Shown: positions 1-9,411, counted from the first letter of the stretch. The stretch is DNA of 64,000 nucleotides from Pseudocitrobacter corydidari (GCF_021172065.1 NZ_CP087880.1:2952583-3016582), one strand, 5' to 3'. Translations and numbers: made by a program. Notes: generated by a model not told the origin, from the sequence alone.

Positions 1-1
1 T

Positions 2-346
2 ATTCTGCAACTGGCTTTCCGCACCCGCATCAAGCTGTTTTACCGCCCGGCTAACCTGGCCGGCAGCGCACCGGACGCCCCCAAACAACTGACCTGGCAT
101 CTGCAATCCTCTGGCGGGAAAGTCGTGCTTCAGGCCACTAACCCAACGCCATTTCACGTCTCTTTTAGCGGTATTAGCCTGATTTCGGGTGGGAAAAAAT
201 ACGCCGTCAGCGCCACGATGGTCTCCCCAAAAAGCAGCGCTGACATGACAGTGAAAGGTCTGAGCACTGCACCTGCTGGTGCGACGATTGAATATACCGC
301 CATTAATGACTTCGGCGGTGCCATTGAAGGCAAAGTAAAGCTTTAA
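2..346 (+). CDS. yadV: Periplasmic fimbrial chaperone, C-terminal part (5' end outside window)
   Basis: This is the C-terminal ~114 residues of a PapD/FimC-type chaperone; the frame is open from base 2 to the TAA at 344-346. Such proteins hold pilin subunits in the periplasm by donating a beta strand and deliver them to the usher. The visible part begins in the first immunoglobulin domain with the characteristic RTRIKLFYRP stretch, where family members cap subunits, then continues into domain 2, which contains an N-P-T-P-F motif. The usher gene follows 30 bp downstream. The symbol rests on position in a yad-type operon (chaperone, usher, minor subunits, adhesin, then panB); the family call is firm, the exact orthologue less so. 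Confidence 0.85.
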   Translation: MLQLAFRTRIKLFYRPANLAGSAPDAPKQLTWHLQSSGGKVVLQATNPTPFHVSFSGISLISGGKKYAVSATMVSPKSSADMTVKGLSTAPAGATIEYTAINDFGGAIEGKVKL

Positions 347-376
347 CGCGCTGACTAACTACGCAGGGATTGCACA

Positions 377-2998
377 ATGACGACGCCTTTCAACGGCACA
401 AAATTTCCCCTCTCTCCACTCGCTTGTCTGGTGGCGTTCAGTCTGCTGCCCTGCGCCTACAGTGCCGTGGCGGCAGAGGAATCCGTTGAATTTGATAACA
501 CCTTCCTGATGGGGGCCGGTGCCAAAAATATCGACGTCAATCGCTACAGTGATGGCAACCCCGCATTGCCAGGCCGTCACGACGTAAGCGTGTTTATCAA
601 CAATAAGCCGATCAGCAATCTGTCCATTGAGTTTATTGAAATAGCGAATAGCCGTAACGCCAAACCCTGTATCTCTGCCAGCACCCTGCTCCAGCTGCAT
701 ATTCGCCTGCCGGATAATCTCGACGATACAGCGATTTTGCAAAAGCGCGACAGTACCGCGCAAGACTGCCTTAATCTTGAGGTCGCCATACCCCAGTCCA
801 GCCTCACCTATAACAGTAACGATCAGCGGATGGACATTAATGTGCCTCAGCTGTGGTTGCAAAAAACTTACGCTAACTATGTGGATCCTTCCCTGTGGGA
901 CGAAGGGATCAACGCAGCCATGTTTTCTTACACGCTGAATGGCTGGCGCAGTGAATCGCCCGATCAAACCGCAGAGAGTACCTATGCCGGGCTGATGGGC
1001 GGCTTTAATTTATGGGGATGGCATTTCCGTTCGCACGGCAACTATTCATGGGACAAAGACAGTGGTGGTAGTTTCGAGTTCCAGGACAAGTACCTGCAAC
1101 GTGATATCACCAGGCTGCGGTCACAACTGGTTGTTGGTGAAACCAACACCACGGGGGAAACCTTTGATTCTGTTCGTATTCGCGGTGTTCGTCTCTACAG
1201 CGAAAGCCGCATGCTGCCACCGACGCTCGCCTCTTACGCGCCGGTGATCCGTGGGGTCGCGAACTCCAACGCCAAAGTAACAATTACCCAGAACGGCTAC
1301 AAGATTTACGAAACGACGGTGCCGCCAGGCCCCTTTGCTATCGATGATTTGTCGCCAGCCGGATTTGGTGCCGATCTCGAAGTCACGGTCACCGAATCTG
1401 ACGGCTCACAGCGAACATTCACTCAGGCCTATTCGTCGGTGATCCAGATGATGCGCCCCGGCGTGGGCAAATGGGACATCAGCGCGGGTGAAGTCAAAAA
1501 AGATGAGCTGAAGGACAAGCCCAACCTGATACAGGGAACGTACTACTACGGGTTAAGCAATACGTTTACCGGCTATACCGGCCTGCAAATGACCGATAAC
1601 GGCTACTGGGCCGGATTGTTAGGGCTTGGGATGAACACCTCTCTGGGGGCATTTTCCCTGGATGTGACGCAGTCGCACACCGAAATCCCCAACGACAAAA
1701 CCTATGAGGGCCAGAGCTACCGTATTTCGTGGAACAAATATTTTGCACCGACCGAAACGTCACTCAACATTGCGGCCTATCGCTACTCGACAAAAAACTA
1801 TCTCGGTTTGAACGACGCCCTGACGCTGATTAACTCCGCTAACCATCCTTATGATGAAGGTTACAAGGGAATCGTCTCCTATGGGCGTATGAAAAACCAG
1901 TTCAGCGTCAGCCTCAACCAGACGTTAAAAAATAGCGAGCAGGATTATGGTTCCTTCTACTTGAACGGGACATGGACGGACTACTGGGCCACGAATGAAT
2001 CACAGAGTAGTTTTGCGTTTGGTTACAGCAACGGCTTTGACTGGGCCAGCTACAGCGTCAGCCTGCAACGTACCTATGACGAAGACAATAACAAAGATGA
2101 CTCTATCTATCTCAGCTTGACCATTCCGCTGGACAAACTGTTCGGCCGCGATAGCCGCGAAGGTGGCTTTAGGACGCTGAATACCAGCGTCAACAGCGAT
2201 ATGAAGGGCAGTTCGCAATACAACGCTAATGCCACCGGCTACAGCCAGGACAACCGCTGGAACTACAGCGTCAACACCTCCTATAACGCAATGAAAGAGA
2301 CGGAGAGCCTGAAAACCATCAGTGGTTTCACCAGCTATGAGTCACCCTGGGGAACCCTTTCCGGTTCCGTCTCCGCCAGTAGCGACCACAGTCGTCAGTA
2401 TGGCGTGAGTACCGATGGCGGCTTTGTGTTACATCGCCACGGGCTCACGTTTAGCAACGATAGTTTCACCGACTCAGACACGCTGGCGCTGGTCAACGCC
2501 CCCGGTGCGAAAGGGGCGCAAATCAACTTCGGCAGCAGTACCGTGGACCGTTTCGGCTACGGGGTAACCAGTGCGCTTTCTCCGTATCATGAAAACACCG
2601 TCGCCCTCAACGTAGACAACCTGGATGAAGATGTAGAGCTGAAAAGCACCAGCACCGTCGCGATCCCGCGCCAGGGTGCAGTTATCTTCAGCCATTTCGA
2701 CACCGACACCGGGCGTTCAGCCATTCTTAACCTGCTGCGCAGTGATAAGCAGCCCGTACCGTTTGCTTCCGATGTGACAGACAGCAGCGGGCAGTCCATC
2801 GGCACAGTTGGGCAAGGGAGCCAGGCTTTCGTTCGCGGCATTGCCGACGAAGGGGATCTGGTGGTTTCCTGGTATGAAAAAAATAGCCAGAAACAGTGTC
2901 GCATTCACTACCAGATACCGCCCTCCCCCACCATGACGGGCAAAACTATCGTATTAAACGCCGTGCCCTGCACCCTGCAATCACAGGAGAGGAAATGA
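377..2998 (+). CDS. htrE: Outer-membrane fimbrial usher (FimD/HtrE family)
   Basis: 873-residue outer-membrane usher that secretes and assembles chaperone-bound pilins. It has an N-terminal signal peptide (about 33 residues, ending near AVAA), then the usher N-terminal domain starting around VEFDNTFLMGAG, a long 24-stranded barrel region with the plug, and C-terminal domains that include a two-Cys pair near the end (QCRIHY and VPCTL). Its length is close to E. coli HtrE. The ATG at 377 is preceded by an AGGGA ribosome site. The stop codon overlaps the start of the next subunit gene (ATGA), so the two are probably translationally coupled. Antisense frames inside this gene are shadows. Confidence 0.95.
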   Translation: MTTPFNGTKFPLSPLACLVAFSLLPCAYSAVAAEESVEFDNTFLMGAGAKNIDVNRYSDGNPALPGRHDVSVFINNKPISNLSIEFIEIANSRNAKPCISASTLLQLHIRLPDNLDDTAILQKRDSTAQDCLNLEVAIPQSSLTYNSNDQRMDINVPQLWLQKTYANYVDPSLWDEGINAAMFSYTLNGWRSESPDQTAESTYAGLMGGFNLWGWHFRSHGNYSWDKDSGGSFEFQDKYLQRDITRLRSQLVVGETNTTGETFDSVRIRGVRLYSESRMLPPTLASYAPVIRGVANSNAKVTITQNGYKIYETTVPPGPFAIDDLSPAGFGADLEVTVTESDGSQRTFTQAYSSVIQMMRPGVGKWDISAGEVKKDELKDKPNLIQGTYYYGLSNTFTGYTGLQMTDNGYWAGLLGLGMNTSLGAFSLDVTQSHTEIPNDKTYEGQSYRISWNKYFAPTETSLNIAAYRYSTKNYLGLNDALTLINSANHPYDEGYKGIVSYGRMKNQFSVSLNQTLKNSEQDYGSFYLNGTWTDYWATNESQSSFAFGYSNGFDWASYSVSLQRTYDEDNNKDDSIYLSLTIPLDKLFGRDSREGGFRTLNTSVNSDMKGSSQYNANATGYSQDNRWNYSVNTSYNAMKETESLKTISGFTSYESPWGTLSGSVSASSDHSRQYGVSTDGGFVLHRHGLTFSNDSFTDSDTLALVNAPGAKGAQINFGSSTVDRFGYGVTSALSPYHENTVALNVDNLDEDVELKSTSTVAIPRQGAVIFSHFDTDTGRSAILNLLRSDKQPVPFASDVTDSSGQSIGTVGQGSQAFVRGIADEGDLVVSWYEKNSQKQCRIHYQIPPSPTMTGKTIVLNAVPCTLQSQERK

Positions 2999-3567
2999 GA
3001 TTCTTTTTACGGTTAACCCTGTTACTGACCATGCTACTCAATGCCTCATGGGCATTGGCCGTCGATATTTCGGTTAACTTTACCGCGACAATCAAAGAGA
3101 CCACCTGCGCCATGACGGTGAGCGCGCTCAATGGCGCGAATATTAGCGGTGACTCGGCGTCAGAAAACTACTTTCTGGATATACCCGCAATGGGGGTTTC
3201 CGATATCACAAATAAAACCTCCAAAACCGAAGCCAGCTTTAAGCTATTGCCGATTAACTGTAATAACTATATCTCCAGCATGTCGATGACCATTGGCGGT
3301 AAACACAGCGATTATACCGACACGCTGCTGGTGAATGATTCCTCAGTAACCGGCGGCGCAAATTATATTGGCGTGGGCTTTAAACGACTCAATGACGATG
3401 ACAGCCTGCGGTTTAAGGTCGATGGAACGACGTCAATTAACTGGACACGAAATGATATTGCCAATGGATTTGATATTACAGGGATAGTTCGCCAGACAAC
3501 ATCTTCTCATAACATGGAACCAGGTACAGTTCAGACAAAAGCGATATTCGTTTTTACTTATAACTAA
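2995..3567 (+). CDS. yadM: Minor fimbrial subunit (YadM position)
   Basis: 190-residue pilin-like protein with a clear Sec signal peptide (ends near SWALA). I start it at 2995, where ATG overlaps the usher stop as ATGA; a longer frame from 2896 would place 33 extra residues before the signal peptide and is unlikely. Pilin features are two cysteines (near residues 39 and 92) expected to form the subunit disulfide, alternating hydrophobic strands, and a C-terminal strand ending FVFTYN with the penultimate tyrosine typical of usher/chaperone recognition. The DNA looks more AT-rich than the flanking core genes. The symbol follows gene order; sequence identity to yadM was not tested. Confidence 0.85.
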   Translation: MRFFLRLTLLLTMLLNASWALAVDISVNFTATIKETTCAMTVSALNGANISGDSASENYFLDIPAMGVSDITNKTSKTEASFKLLPINCNNYISSMSMTIGGKHSDYTDTLLVNDSSVTGGANYIGVGFKRLNDDDSLRFKVDGTTSINWTRNDIANGFDITGIVRQTTSSHNMEPGTVQTKAIFVFTYN

Positions 3568-3579
3568 CAGGGATGGTGT

Positions 3580-4176
3580 ATGAATTATCAACGCATAATG
3601 GTGGCGCTACTGTTGATCATCGGAATAAATACGCAAAGTCTGGCCGGTTCCAGTACGTTGAACGTGACGGTGAGGACAACCGTCACCGCCAGTACCTGCA
3701 CAGCAGAACTTCACAATGCGCAGGACCTGCAAGCGACAACGATTGATATTGGCGATGTCTATCTGAACGAACTTGCAAATAAGACTAAATATCAGAATTT
3801 CAGCCTGGTATTTTCAAATTGTGAAGGATTAGCCAAAGATCAGGCGACCGTCACACTTTCGCCGCAAACAGGCTGCGATGGTGCTTCCAGTACGGGTGGC
3901 GGATTCCGCAATGCACTGACCTCCAGCAGCAATGATGCCGCAACCGGCGTATCGATTGAAGTATGGACGACCAATCAGCCGGAAGGTCAGGGAAGTGTGC
4001 AGCTAAACTGCAAAACAAAACCGACCAGTATTGTTGATCTGACGGGCGCGTCAGGTGTGAACGTTGTCCACTGGTGGTTAAGCTCCAGAATTGTCGTCGC
4101 CGCCGATAACACTATCGCCGATGTACGCGCGGGACAGTTCTCCACTAACGCTGTCTTTTCAGTAACCTATGAGTAA
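3580..4176 (+). CDS. yadL: Minor fimbrial subunit (YadL position)
   Basis: 198-residue secreted pilin-like protein, 12 bp after the previous subunit and preceded by a GGGATGG ribosome site. The signal peptide ends near SLAG. The mature part starts with a hydrophobic alternating strand (STLNVTVRTTVTAST), which fits a donor-strand extension, and ends FSVTYE, a pilin-type C-terminal strand. It has four cysteines rather than the usual two (STCTAEL, SNCEGL, TGCDGA, LNCKTK), so it may carry two disulfides. It probably sits in the fimbrial tip or shaft. The symbol is by operon position. Confidence 0.82.
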   Translation: MNYQRIMVALLLIIGINTQSLAGSSTLNVTVRTTVTASTCTAELHNAQDLQATTIDIGDVYLNELANKTKYQNFSLVFSNCEGLAKDQATVTLSPQTGCDGASSTGGGFRNALTSSSNDAATGVSIEVWTTNQPEGQGSVQLNCKTKPTSIVDLTGASGVNVVHWWLSSRIVVAADNTIADVRAGQFSTNAVFSVTYE

Positions 4177-4182
4177 ACGACG

Positions 4183-4755
4183 ATGAAATCACGCTTTCGA
4201 CTGTTCGTTTCCAGCTTAGGGTTTATTTCAGCGGTCTGTGTTGCCAACACCAATATTAATATGACCGCCAACGTTGTCAGCACCAGTTGCAAAGTCACAC
4301 TCGACAATAGCGGCAGCATTGATTTGGGCACGGTTAATTACGACTATCTGAACACGAATACTGCTGTCGATCGCGTTTATGGCGGTGGTCAGGCGTTCTA
4401 CATCACCGTCAGCGACTGCGCGCAGATGGCGGGTAAAAATCCTTCCCGTCTTACGGTGAGTTTTACGCCCGTCGGGGGTACCCTCGGCGCAACCAATCAA
4501 CAGGTTTTTGCCAATCAGGCAGGTGATGGCGCTAAAAACGTCGGCATCGTAATTTTATCCACCCAGGATGCGCAAAATATTTTCAATGTGCTGGATACCC
4601 ACGGCCAATCGCAAAGTATTTACCCCGTGAGCGCGGATCAGTTAGCCAATGCTACTTACCATTTTTATGCACGGATGCAGAAGATCGACCCGACGCAATC
4701 CGCTACCAGCGGTGTCGTGCGGGCCAGTGTGTTTGTCGGTGTTTATTATGAATAA
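4183..4755 (+). CDS. yadK: Minor fimbrial subunit (YadK position)
   Basis: 190-residue pilin-like protein starting 6 bp after the preceding stop. The signal peptide ends near CVA. The N-terminal strand (NTNINMTANVVSTSCKVTL) looks like a donor strand followed by the first disulfide cysteine; the second is at SDCAQM. The C-terminal strand ends VFVGVYYE. This is the third consecutive minor subunit between usher and adhesin, the arrangement of yadM-yadL-yadK in E. coli. Subunit order in the fibre cannot be read from sequence. Confidence 0.82.
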   Translation: MKSRFRLFVSSLGFISAVCVANTNINMTANVVSTSCKVTLDNSGSIDLGTVNYDYLNTNTAVDRVYGGGQAFYITVSDCAQMAGKNPSRLTVSFTPVGGTLGATNQQVFANQAGDGAKNVGIVILSTQDAQNIFNVLDTHGQSQSIYPVSADQLANATYHFYARMQKIDPTQSATSGVVRASVFVGVYYE

Positions 4756-4781
4756 TCTTATTCGTTCTCAAGGATGATGAA

Positions 4782-6002
4782 ATGAACCGTTTTCTGTTAT
4801 TAAATTGGGGCAAAATTCTACTGCTTCTTCTGCCCTTATATTCAGGTTATCTCCAGGCCGCAAATACACTGATTGTTGGCAGTAAAACAACCGCTGACGG
4901 TAGTGGTAGTAGTAAAAACAAAGGCCCCGCCGGCGATGGTTATTCAACAACCACTTTTACCACTGGCAACAGCCAGATGGTGATCGGGCGGGCCACAACC
5001 CTTCAATACAGTAATATAAAGCTACAGTTGCAAGCCGATACTGCAGGGAATGGCAATACCGGCGCACTATACTGCGCACCGGGTGGCATGGGAGGGCCTA
5101 TTACCCTTGAGAGTCATTTCCTTAAAGCGCCCTACGTTTTCAATAACCACCAGCTCTTTAAAACCAACATTCAAGGGCTGTATTTCACCATGCGCATGTA
5201 TAACCTCTGGTCATACGCCACCTCTTCACCGGATGACTTTTATGTTGGGGATGCCGCGCAACAGACGCTTAACTTACACTCAACGAGCTGTCCTGGCGAT
5301 CTTGGCTGGTATCAACAACTTGGCGGCCTGGTTTCAAATATTGATATCGACTTTTATAACGACGCTACCTTTGATCCCAACGCGAGTGGCAGTGTTGCCC
5401 TGCTGAGTGATACCACCTATCACTACACGCTGAAAAACCTGTCTCCCGGGGGAAATCTCAATACCCATACTATTTTCCAGACCTTCAATATGGGGAATGT
5501 CACATTAACCTCTCCAACTTGTTCGTCGGCGATACTCACCGGCAGCAGCGTGAGCAACGGCGATACGGTAGGGTTGGGCGAATACAGCTCACAAGAGGTT
5601 ATTGACGGCCTGAACGGCGTGCCTTTTTCAATTGTGCTGAAAGGGTGTTATCGGGTAACCAATATTGATGTCAAACTGACCACCGGGGCTCCTGCGGTAT
5701 CAACCTCGCTATTGGGCAACTCGCTGACAACCGATGCCGCCAGCGGTGTAGGCGTAGAAATTAAAGGCGAAGCCAACTCGCATTATCCGGAAGTGGTGCT
5801 CAAACCAAACGACGCCTCCTCAATCTATAAAGCGTATGGTGATAACCCGGAAACCTCAAACGGTATTATTGGCAGCAATGCTTCGGGTTCGCCTGCCGAC
5901 CAGACGCTGAATTTTACCGCGACGCTCAAGCAGGATGGTAATCAGCAAATCCGGGGAGGAGAGTTCAAAGCAACGGGCGTCTTCTCCATCACCTACCCCT
6001 GA
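4782..6002 (+). CDS. yadC: Two-domain fimbrial tip adhesin (YadC-like)
   Basis: 406-residue protein with a signal peptide ending near LQAA. About 220 residues form an N-terminal receptor-binding region rich in Gly, Ser, Thr and aromatics with two cysteines (LYCAPG, TSCPGD). A C-terminal pilin domain follows, starting near MGNVTLTSPTCSS with its own Cys pair (PTCSS, KGCYR) and ending GVFSITYP. This adhesin-plus-pilin plan and the last place in the operon identify it as a FimH-type tip adhesin; the length is close to E. coli YadC. Receptor specificity cannot be inferred, and this domain is usually the most variable part of such operons. A terminator-like hairpin follows. Confidence 0.85.
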   Translation: MNRFLLLNWGKILLLLLPLYSGYLQAANTLIVGSKTTADGSGSSKNKGPAGDGYSTTTFTTGNSQMVIGRATTLQYSNIKLQLQADTAGNGNTGALYCAPGGMGGPITLESHFLKAPYVFNNHQLFKTNIQGLYFTMRMYNLWSYATSSPDDFYVGDAAQQTLNLHSTSCPGDLGWYQQLGGLVSNIDIDFYNDATFDPNASGSVALLSDTTYHYTLKNLSPGGNLNTHTIFQTFNMGNVTLTSPTCSSAILTGSSVSNGDTVGLGEYSSQEVIDGLNGVPFSIVLKGCYRVTNIDVKLTTGAPAVSTSLLGNSLTTDAASGVGVEIKGEANSHYPEVVLKPNDASSIYKAYGDNPETSNGIIGSNASGSPADQTLNFTATLKQDGNQQIRGGEFKATGVFSITYP

Positions 6003-6011
6003 GTAAAATAT

Positions 6012-6034
6012 CGGCAGTTAACCCTGCCGGTTTT
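6012..6034 (+). terminator. Probable intrinsic terminator of the fimbrial operon
   Basis: CGGCAG (6012-6017) pairs with CTGCCG (6024-6029) across a short loop and is followed by GTTTT. It lies 9 bp after the adhesin stop and before panB. The U tract is short, so termination may be partial. Confidence 0.55.
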
Positions 6035-6119
6035 GACCACAAAGGGCTAACACTCATCACTCACATCCCCTACAATGCGCCAATCCTATCGATAACACTT
6101 ATGACTAACAGGGGTTATG

Positions 6120-6911
6120 ATGAAACCGACCACCATCTCCTTATTGAACAAATACAAACAAGAAAAAAAACGCTTCGCCACTATCACCGCTTACGACTAT
6201 AGCTTCGCCAAACTGTTTGCTGACGAAGGGCTGAACGTCATGCTGGTAGGCGATTCTCTGGGCATGACGGTTCAGGGTCACGACTCCACCCTGCCGGTGA
6301 CCGTTGCCGATATCGCCTACCACACTGCCGCCGTACGTCGTGGCGCGCCAAACTGCCTGCTGTTGGCTGACCTGCCGTTTATGGCGTATGCCACGCCGGA
6401 ACAAGCCTTTGAGAACTCGGCTATTGTGATGCGCGCGGGCGCGAACATGGTCAAAATTGAAGGCGGTGCCTGGCTTGCTGATACGGTCAAAATGCTGGCC
6501 GAACGTGCCGTACCGGTGTGCGGTCATCTGGGGCTAACGCCGCAGTCAGTCAATGTTTTCGGCGGTTATAAAGTGCAGGGGCGAGGCGATGCGGGCGACC
6601 AGTTGCTGAGCGACGCGCTGGCGCTGGAAGCGGCGGGCGCACAGCTACTGGTGCTGGAGTGTGTGCCGGTTGAACTGGCAAAACGTGTCACCGAGGCGCT
6701 GGCGATTCCGGTTATCGGTATCGGTGCAGGTAACGTCACCGACGGGCAGATCCTCGTGATGCACGACGCGTTCGGCATTACCGGCGGCCATATCCCTAAA
6801 TTTGCCAAAAATTTCCTTGCCGAAACGGGCGACATCCGCGCTGCCGTACGGCAGTATATGGCTGAAGTGGAGTCCGGCGTTTATCCGGGCGAAGAACACA
6901 GTTTCCATTAA
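6120..6911 (+). CDS. panB: 3-methyl-2-oxobutanoate hydroxymethyltransferase
   Basis: First committed step of pantothenate synthesis: transfers a hydroxymethyl group from 5,10-methylene-THF to alpha-ketoisovalerate, giving ketopantoate in the cytoplasm. The TIM-barrel protein shows the Mg-binding acidic residues Asp45, Asp84 and Glu114 and the catalytic Glu in [10 protein letters not shown] (about residue 180). Two ATGs stand in tandem at 6117 and 6120; I use the second, which gives 263 residues starting MKPTTISLL as in E. coli. The protein appears one residue shorter than E. coli PanB around GRGDAGD. panC follows after 11 bp, so panB and panC form an operon. Confidence 0.97.
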   Translation: MKPTTISLLNKYKQEKKRFATITAYDYSFAKLFADEGLNVMLVGDSLGMTVQGHDSTLPVTVADIAYHTAAVRRGAPNCLLLADLPFMAYATPEQAFENSAIVMRAGANMVKIEGGAWLADTVKMLAERAVPVCGHLGLTPQSVNVFGGYKVQGRGDAGDQLLSDALALEAAGAQLLVLECVPVELAKRVTEALAIPVIGIGAGNVTDGQILVMHDAFGITGGHIPKFAKNFLAETGDIRAAVRQYMAEVESGVYPGEEHSFH

Positions 6912-6922
6912 GGAGTCACGTT

Positions 6923-7774
6923 GTGTTAATTATCGAAACCCTGCCGCTGCTGCGTCAGCATATCCGTCGTCTGCGTATGGAGGGCAAGCGCGTGGCGCTG
7001 GTGCCAACCATGGGCAACCTGCACGATGGCCACATGAAGCTGGTCGATGAAGCAAAATCGCGCGCGGATGTGGTAGTGGTCAGTATTTTCGTTAACCCGA
7101 TGCAGTTCGATCGACCGGAAGATCTGGCGCGCTATCCGCGCACCTTGCAGGAAGACAGCGAGAAGCTGAACAAACGCAAAGTGGATCTGGTTTTCGCGCC
7201 TTCTGCGCAAGAAATCTATCCGCAAGGCACCGAGCATCACACCTTTGTTGACGTGCCGGGCCTCTCAACCATGCTTGAAGGCGCCAGCCGCCCAGGACAC
7301 TTCCGTGGCGTCTCCACCATCGTCAGCAAGCTCTTTAACCTGATTCAGCCGGATATCGCCTGCTTCGGCGAGAAAGATTTTCAACAGCTGGCGCTCATTC
7401 GCAAGATGGTTGCCGACATGGGCTTCGATATTGAAATCGTTGGCGTGCCAATTATTCGCGCCAAAGATGGCCTGGCGCTCAGTTCACGTAACGGCTACCT
7501 GACGTCAGATCAGCGTAAAATTGCGCCTGGGTTGTATAAAGTACTGAGTAACGTGGCAGAAAAACTGCAAAACGGTGAACGCGATCAGCCGGAAATCATC
7601 GCCATCGCCGAGCAGGAACTGAATGAAAAAGGCTTCCGCGCCGACGACATTCAGATTCGCGACGCGGATACCCTGCTCGACCTGACCGACAGCAGCAAAC
7701 GTGCAGTGATCCTGATGGCCGCATGGCTCGGACAGGCACGCCTGATCGACAACAAAATTGTCGAATTAGGCTGA
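6923..7774 (+). CDS. panC: Pantothenate synthetase (pantoate-beta-alanine ligase)
   Basis: Condenses pantoate and beta-alanine with ATP to make pantothenate; the beta-alanine comes from PanD encoded about 1.3 kb away. The 283-residue protein has the nucleotidyltransferase HIGH-like motif MGNLHDGH with His34 and His37 and the conserved stretch FGEKDFQQL. The start is GTG at 6923 behind a good AAGGAG site. A 9-bp inverted repeat just past the stop overlaps the end of the convergent nuclease gene. Confidence 0.97.
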   Translation: MLIIETLPLLRQHIRRLRMEGKRVALVPTMGNLHDGHMKLVDEAKSRADVVVVSIFVNPMQFDRPEDLARYPRTLQEDSEKLNKRKVDLVFAPSAQEIYPQGTEHHTFVDVPGLSTMLEGASRPGHFRGVSTIVSKLFNLIQPDIACFGEKDFQQLALIRKMVADMGFDIEIVGVPIIRAKDGLALSSRNGYLTSDQRKIAPGLYKVLSNVAEKLQNGERDQPEIIAIAEQELNEKGFRADDIQIRDADTLLDLTDSSKRAVILMAAWLGQARLIDNKIVELG

Positions 7775-7783
7775 TTGACCAAT

Positions 7784-7811
7784 ACTGGCGCTGACGACGG
7801 TTAGCGCCAGT
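7784..7811 (+). terminator. Inverted repeat between panC and the convergent rpn gene
   Basis: ACTGGCGCT (7784-7792) and AGCGCCAGT (7803-7811) form a perfect 9-bp stem with a 10-base loop. The repeat includes the rpn stop codon. No immediate U tract follows on the + strand (CGGGGATTTT comes next), so it may be a weak terminator or an mRNA 3' end stabiliser. Confidence 0.4.
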
Positions 7812-8751
7812 CGGGGATTTTGTCGATTTCTTCGCGGGTTAAGTCGGTCATCTCCGCAACGAACTCTGGCGACATGCCGCTTTTCAGCATACGGGTCGCA
7901 ACCCGATGCGTGGCATTGCTTTCCCCTTGTAGCATGCCGTGCTGTATACCTTGCTGCATGCCCTGCTGTATACCCTGTTCTAATCCCTTCAATATTCCCT
8001 GCTCTTCAAGCCACTCAGCAACAGTCCCCATTGTTTTCTCCTTCGGCAAGCGCCTTCCCAGTTCACGGTAGAATATTTTCGGCTGGTCAGTATGACCACG
8101 CAGCAGCATATAGTTTACCAGCGTGATTAATTGACTTTCGGTAGTGTACTCCGCGCTTAAAAGGGTGACCAGATCCTCCAGCATTTTCATTAAGTCGCGC
8201 TGGCGAATATGTTTTTGCAGCAGTTCGAGTATGGCCACGCGGCGATGCTGCATAATTTCATCGTCCGGTATGGTGGTAATGTCCACCAGCGGGAAAGGTT
8301 CGCTGTAAAGGCGTCGCGCCAGTTCCGGCGAGGCAAACATATCCATCCAGCACATCGAGTAGGGGTAAGGCGATGTTTTTCCCTGGTAGAAAAGGATAGG
8401 TACCACCAGCGGTAACTGCTGAAACCCCGCTTCGAGATGGCGGTGCATCGCGGCAATCGCATAGCGCATCATCCGAAAGGCAATTTTCTTGCTCGGCGTG
8501 CTCTGGTGCTCTATCAAAATATGCAGATAACCTGGATGTCCCTGCATCGATACGGAGTAAAGCACGTCAGAGTACTGCTCCTGTAAACTCTCTTCGACAA
8601 AATTTCCGGATTCCAGCGTGAGCGTACTCAGATCGCAAATCGCTTTGATTTCCTCCGGCAAGTGAATATCCAGAAAATCTCGTGCTGTATCGGTGTGCGT
8701 CAAAAAATTTTTGAATACCGCATCATGCGGCATAGTGGCGACTGTTTCCAT
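7801..8751 (-). CDS. rpnC: Rpn family recombination-promoting nuclease / putative transposase
   Basis: 316-residue protein of the YhgA-like PD-(D/E)XK family. The N-terminal nuclease domain starts HDAVFKNFLTH and contains an Asp in YSDVLYSV and the E-x-Q core of ILIEHQST, the pattern expected for this fold. The middle is helical. Near the C-terminus is a run of four-residue repeats (QGIQ, QGMQ, QGIQ, HGML) before a final helical segment with MSPEFVAEMTDLTREEI. E. coli carries rpnC (yadD) at this same place between panC and panD. Rpn proteins are reported to raise RecA-independent recombination and to behave like toxin-type nucleases. It faces panC and panD and probably has its own promoter. 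The assigned member (rpnC) rests on locus. Confidence 0.85.
   Translation of the reverse strand: METVATMPHDAVFKNFLTHTDTARDFLDIHLPEEIKAICDLSTLTLESGNFVEESLQEQYSDVLYSVSMQGHPGYLHILIEHQSTPSKKIAFRMMRYAIAAMHRHLEAGFQQLPLVVPILFYQGKTSPYPYSMCWMDMFASPELARRLYSEPFPLVDITTIPDDEIMQHRRVAILELLQKHIRQRDLMKMLEDLVTLLSAEYTTESQLITLVNYMLLRGHTDQPKIFYRELGRRLPKEKTMGTVAEWLEEQGILKGLEQGIQQGMQQGIQHGMLQGESNATHRVATRMLKSGMSPEFVAEMTDLTREEIDKIPDWR
7931..7985 (-). repeat. 12-bp tandem repeats encoding QGIQ/QGMQ in rpn tail
   Basis: Alternating units of the type TGCTGTATACC(C/T) and TGCTGCATGCCC are repeated about four times with a 12-bp period. Each unit adds four residues, so unit gain or loss keeps the frame. They encode the Gln-Gly tail repeat of the nuclease. 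Confidence 0.7.
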
Positions 8752-9025
8752 TTTCCCGACCTTTGCTATTCATCCTGTGCGCGCAGTATCGCTGGAACCA
8801 CTGCGCGGCGTCAGCCAGGTATTGTTAGCACCTCGAGCAGGCTCGGGATAAAAATCAAAGGCATACATTCATTACCGTCAGTTTCTCGCAGCTGTACGCA
8901 AACTGTGCGAAGAAACGACACCAGATGAGTAGACACCCAACAAAAATCGGGCAATACTGCCAGGAATTTCCTGAAGCTGATATTCACATCAGCTTTGTTA
9001 TCGTTATGGTAGAAAGGTAGAAGTT

Positions 9026-9406
9026 ATGATTCGCACTATGCTGCAAGGTAAGCTCCATCGCGTCAAAGTGACCCAGGCTGACCTGCACTACGAAGGCTCT
9101 TGCGCCATTGACCAGGATTTTCTCGACGCAGCCGGTATTCTTGAAAACGAAGCCATTGATATCTGGAACGTGACCAATGGTAAGCGTTTTTCCACTTACG
9201 CGATCGCGGCAGAGCGCGGTTCCCGCATCATCTCCGTCAACGGTGCGGCAGCACACTGCGCCGAAGTGGGCGATATTGTGATCATCGCAAGCTTCGTCAC
9301 CATGCCGGATGAAGAGGCCCGCACCTGGCGTCCGAAAGTCGCTTACTTTGAAGGCGACAACGAGATGAAACGCACCGCGAAAGCGATTCCGGTTCAGGTT
9401 GCCTGA
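9026..9406 (+). CDS. panD: Aspartate 1-decarboxylase, pyruvoyl-dependent (pro-enzyme)
   Basis: Makes beta-alanine from aspartate for PanC. The 126-residue pro-enzyme self-cleaves between Gly24 and Ser25 (HYEGSCAID), Ser25 becoming the pyruvoyl group; the proton donor Tyr58 is present in RFSTYAI. The start at 9026 follows an AGAAAGGTAGAAG leader with a weak ribosome site. It is transcribed separately from panBC across the antisense rpn gene. The 274 bp upstream hold no gene I can support and should contain the panD promoter. The 3' end faces yadE with a GC-rich inverted repeat (9420-9428/9434-9442) just past the stop. Confidence 0.97.
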   Translation: MIRTMLQGKLHRVKVTQADLHYEGSCAIDQDFLDAAGILENEAIDIWNVTNGKRFSTYAIAAERGSRIISVNGAAAHCAEVGDIVIIASFVTMPDEEARTWRPKVAYFEGDNEMKRTAKAIPVQVA

Positions 9407-9411
9407 TTGCC

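Noticed and set aside
7931..7985. Frameshift or sequencing error in the rpn tail
   Set aside because: The 12-bp period keeps the frame and the downstream helix is intact, so the repeat is genuine coding sequence.
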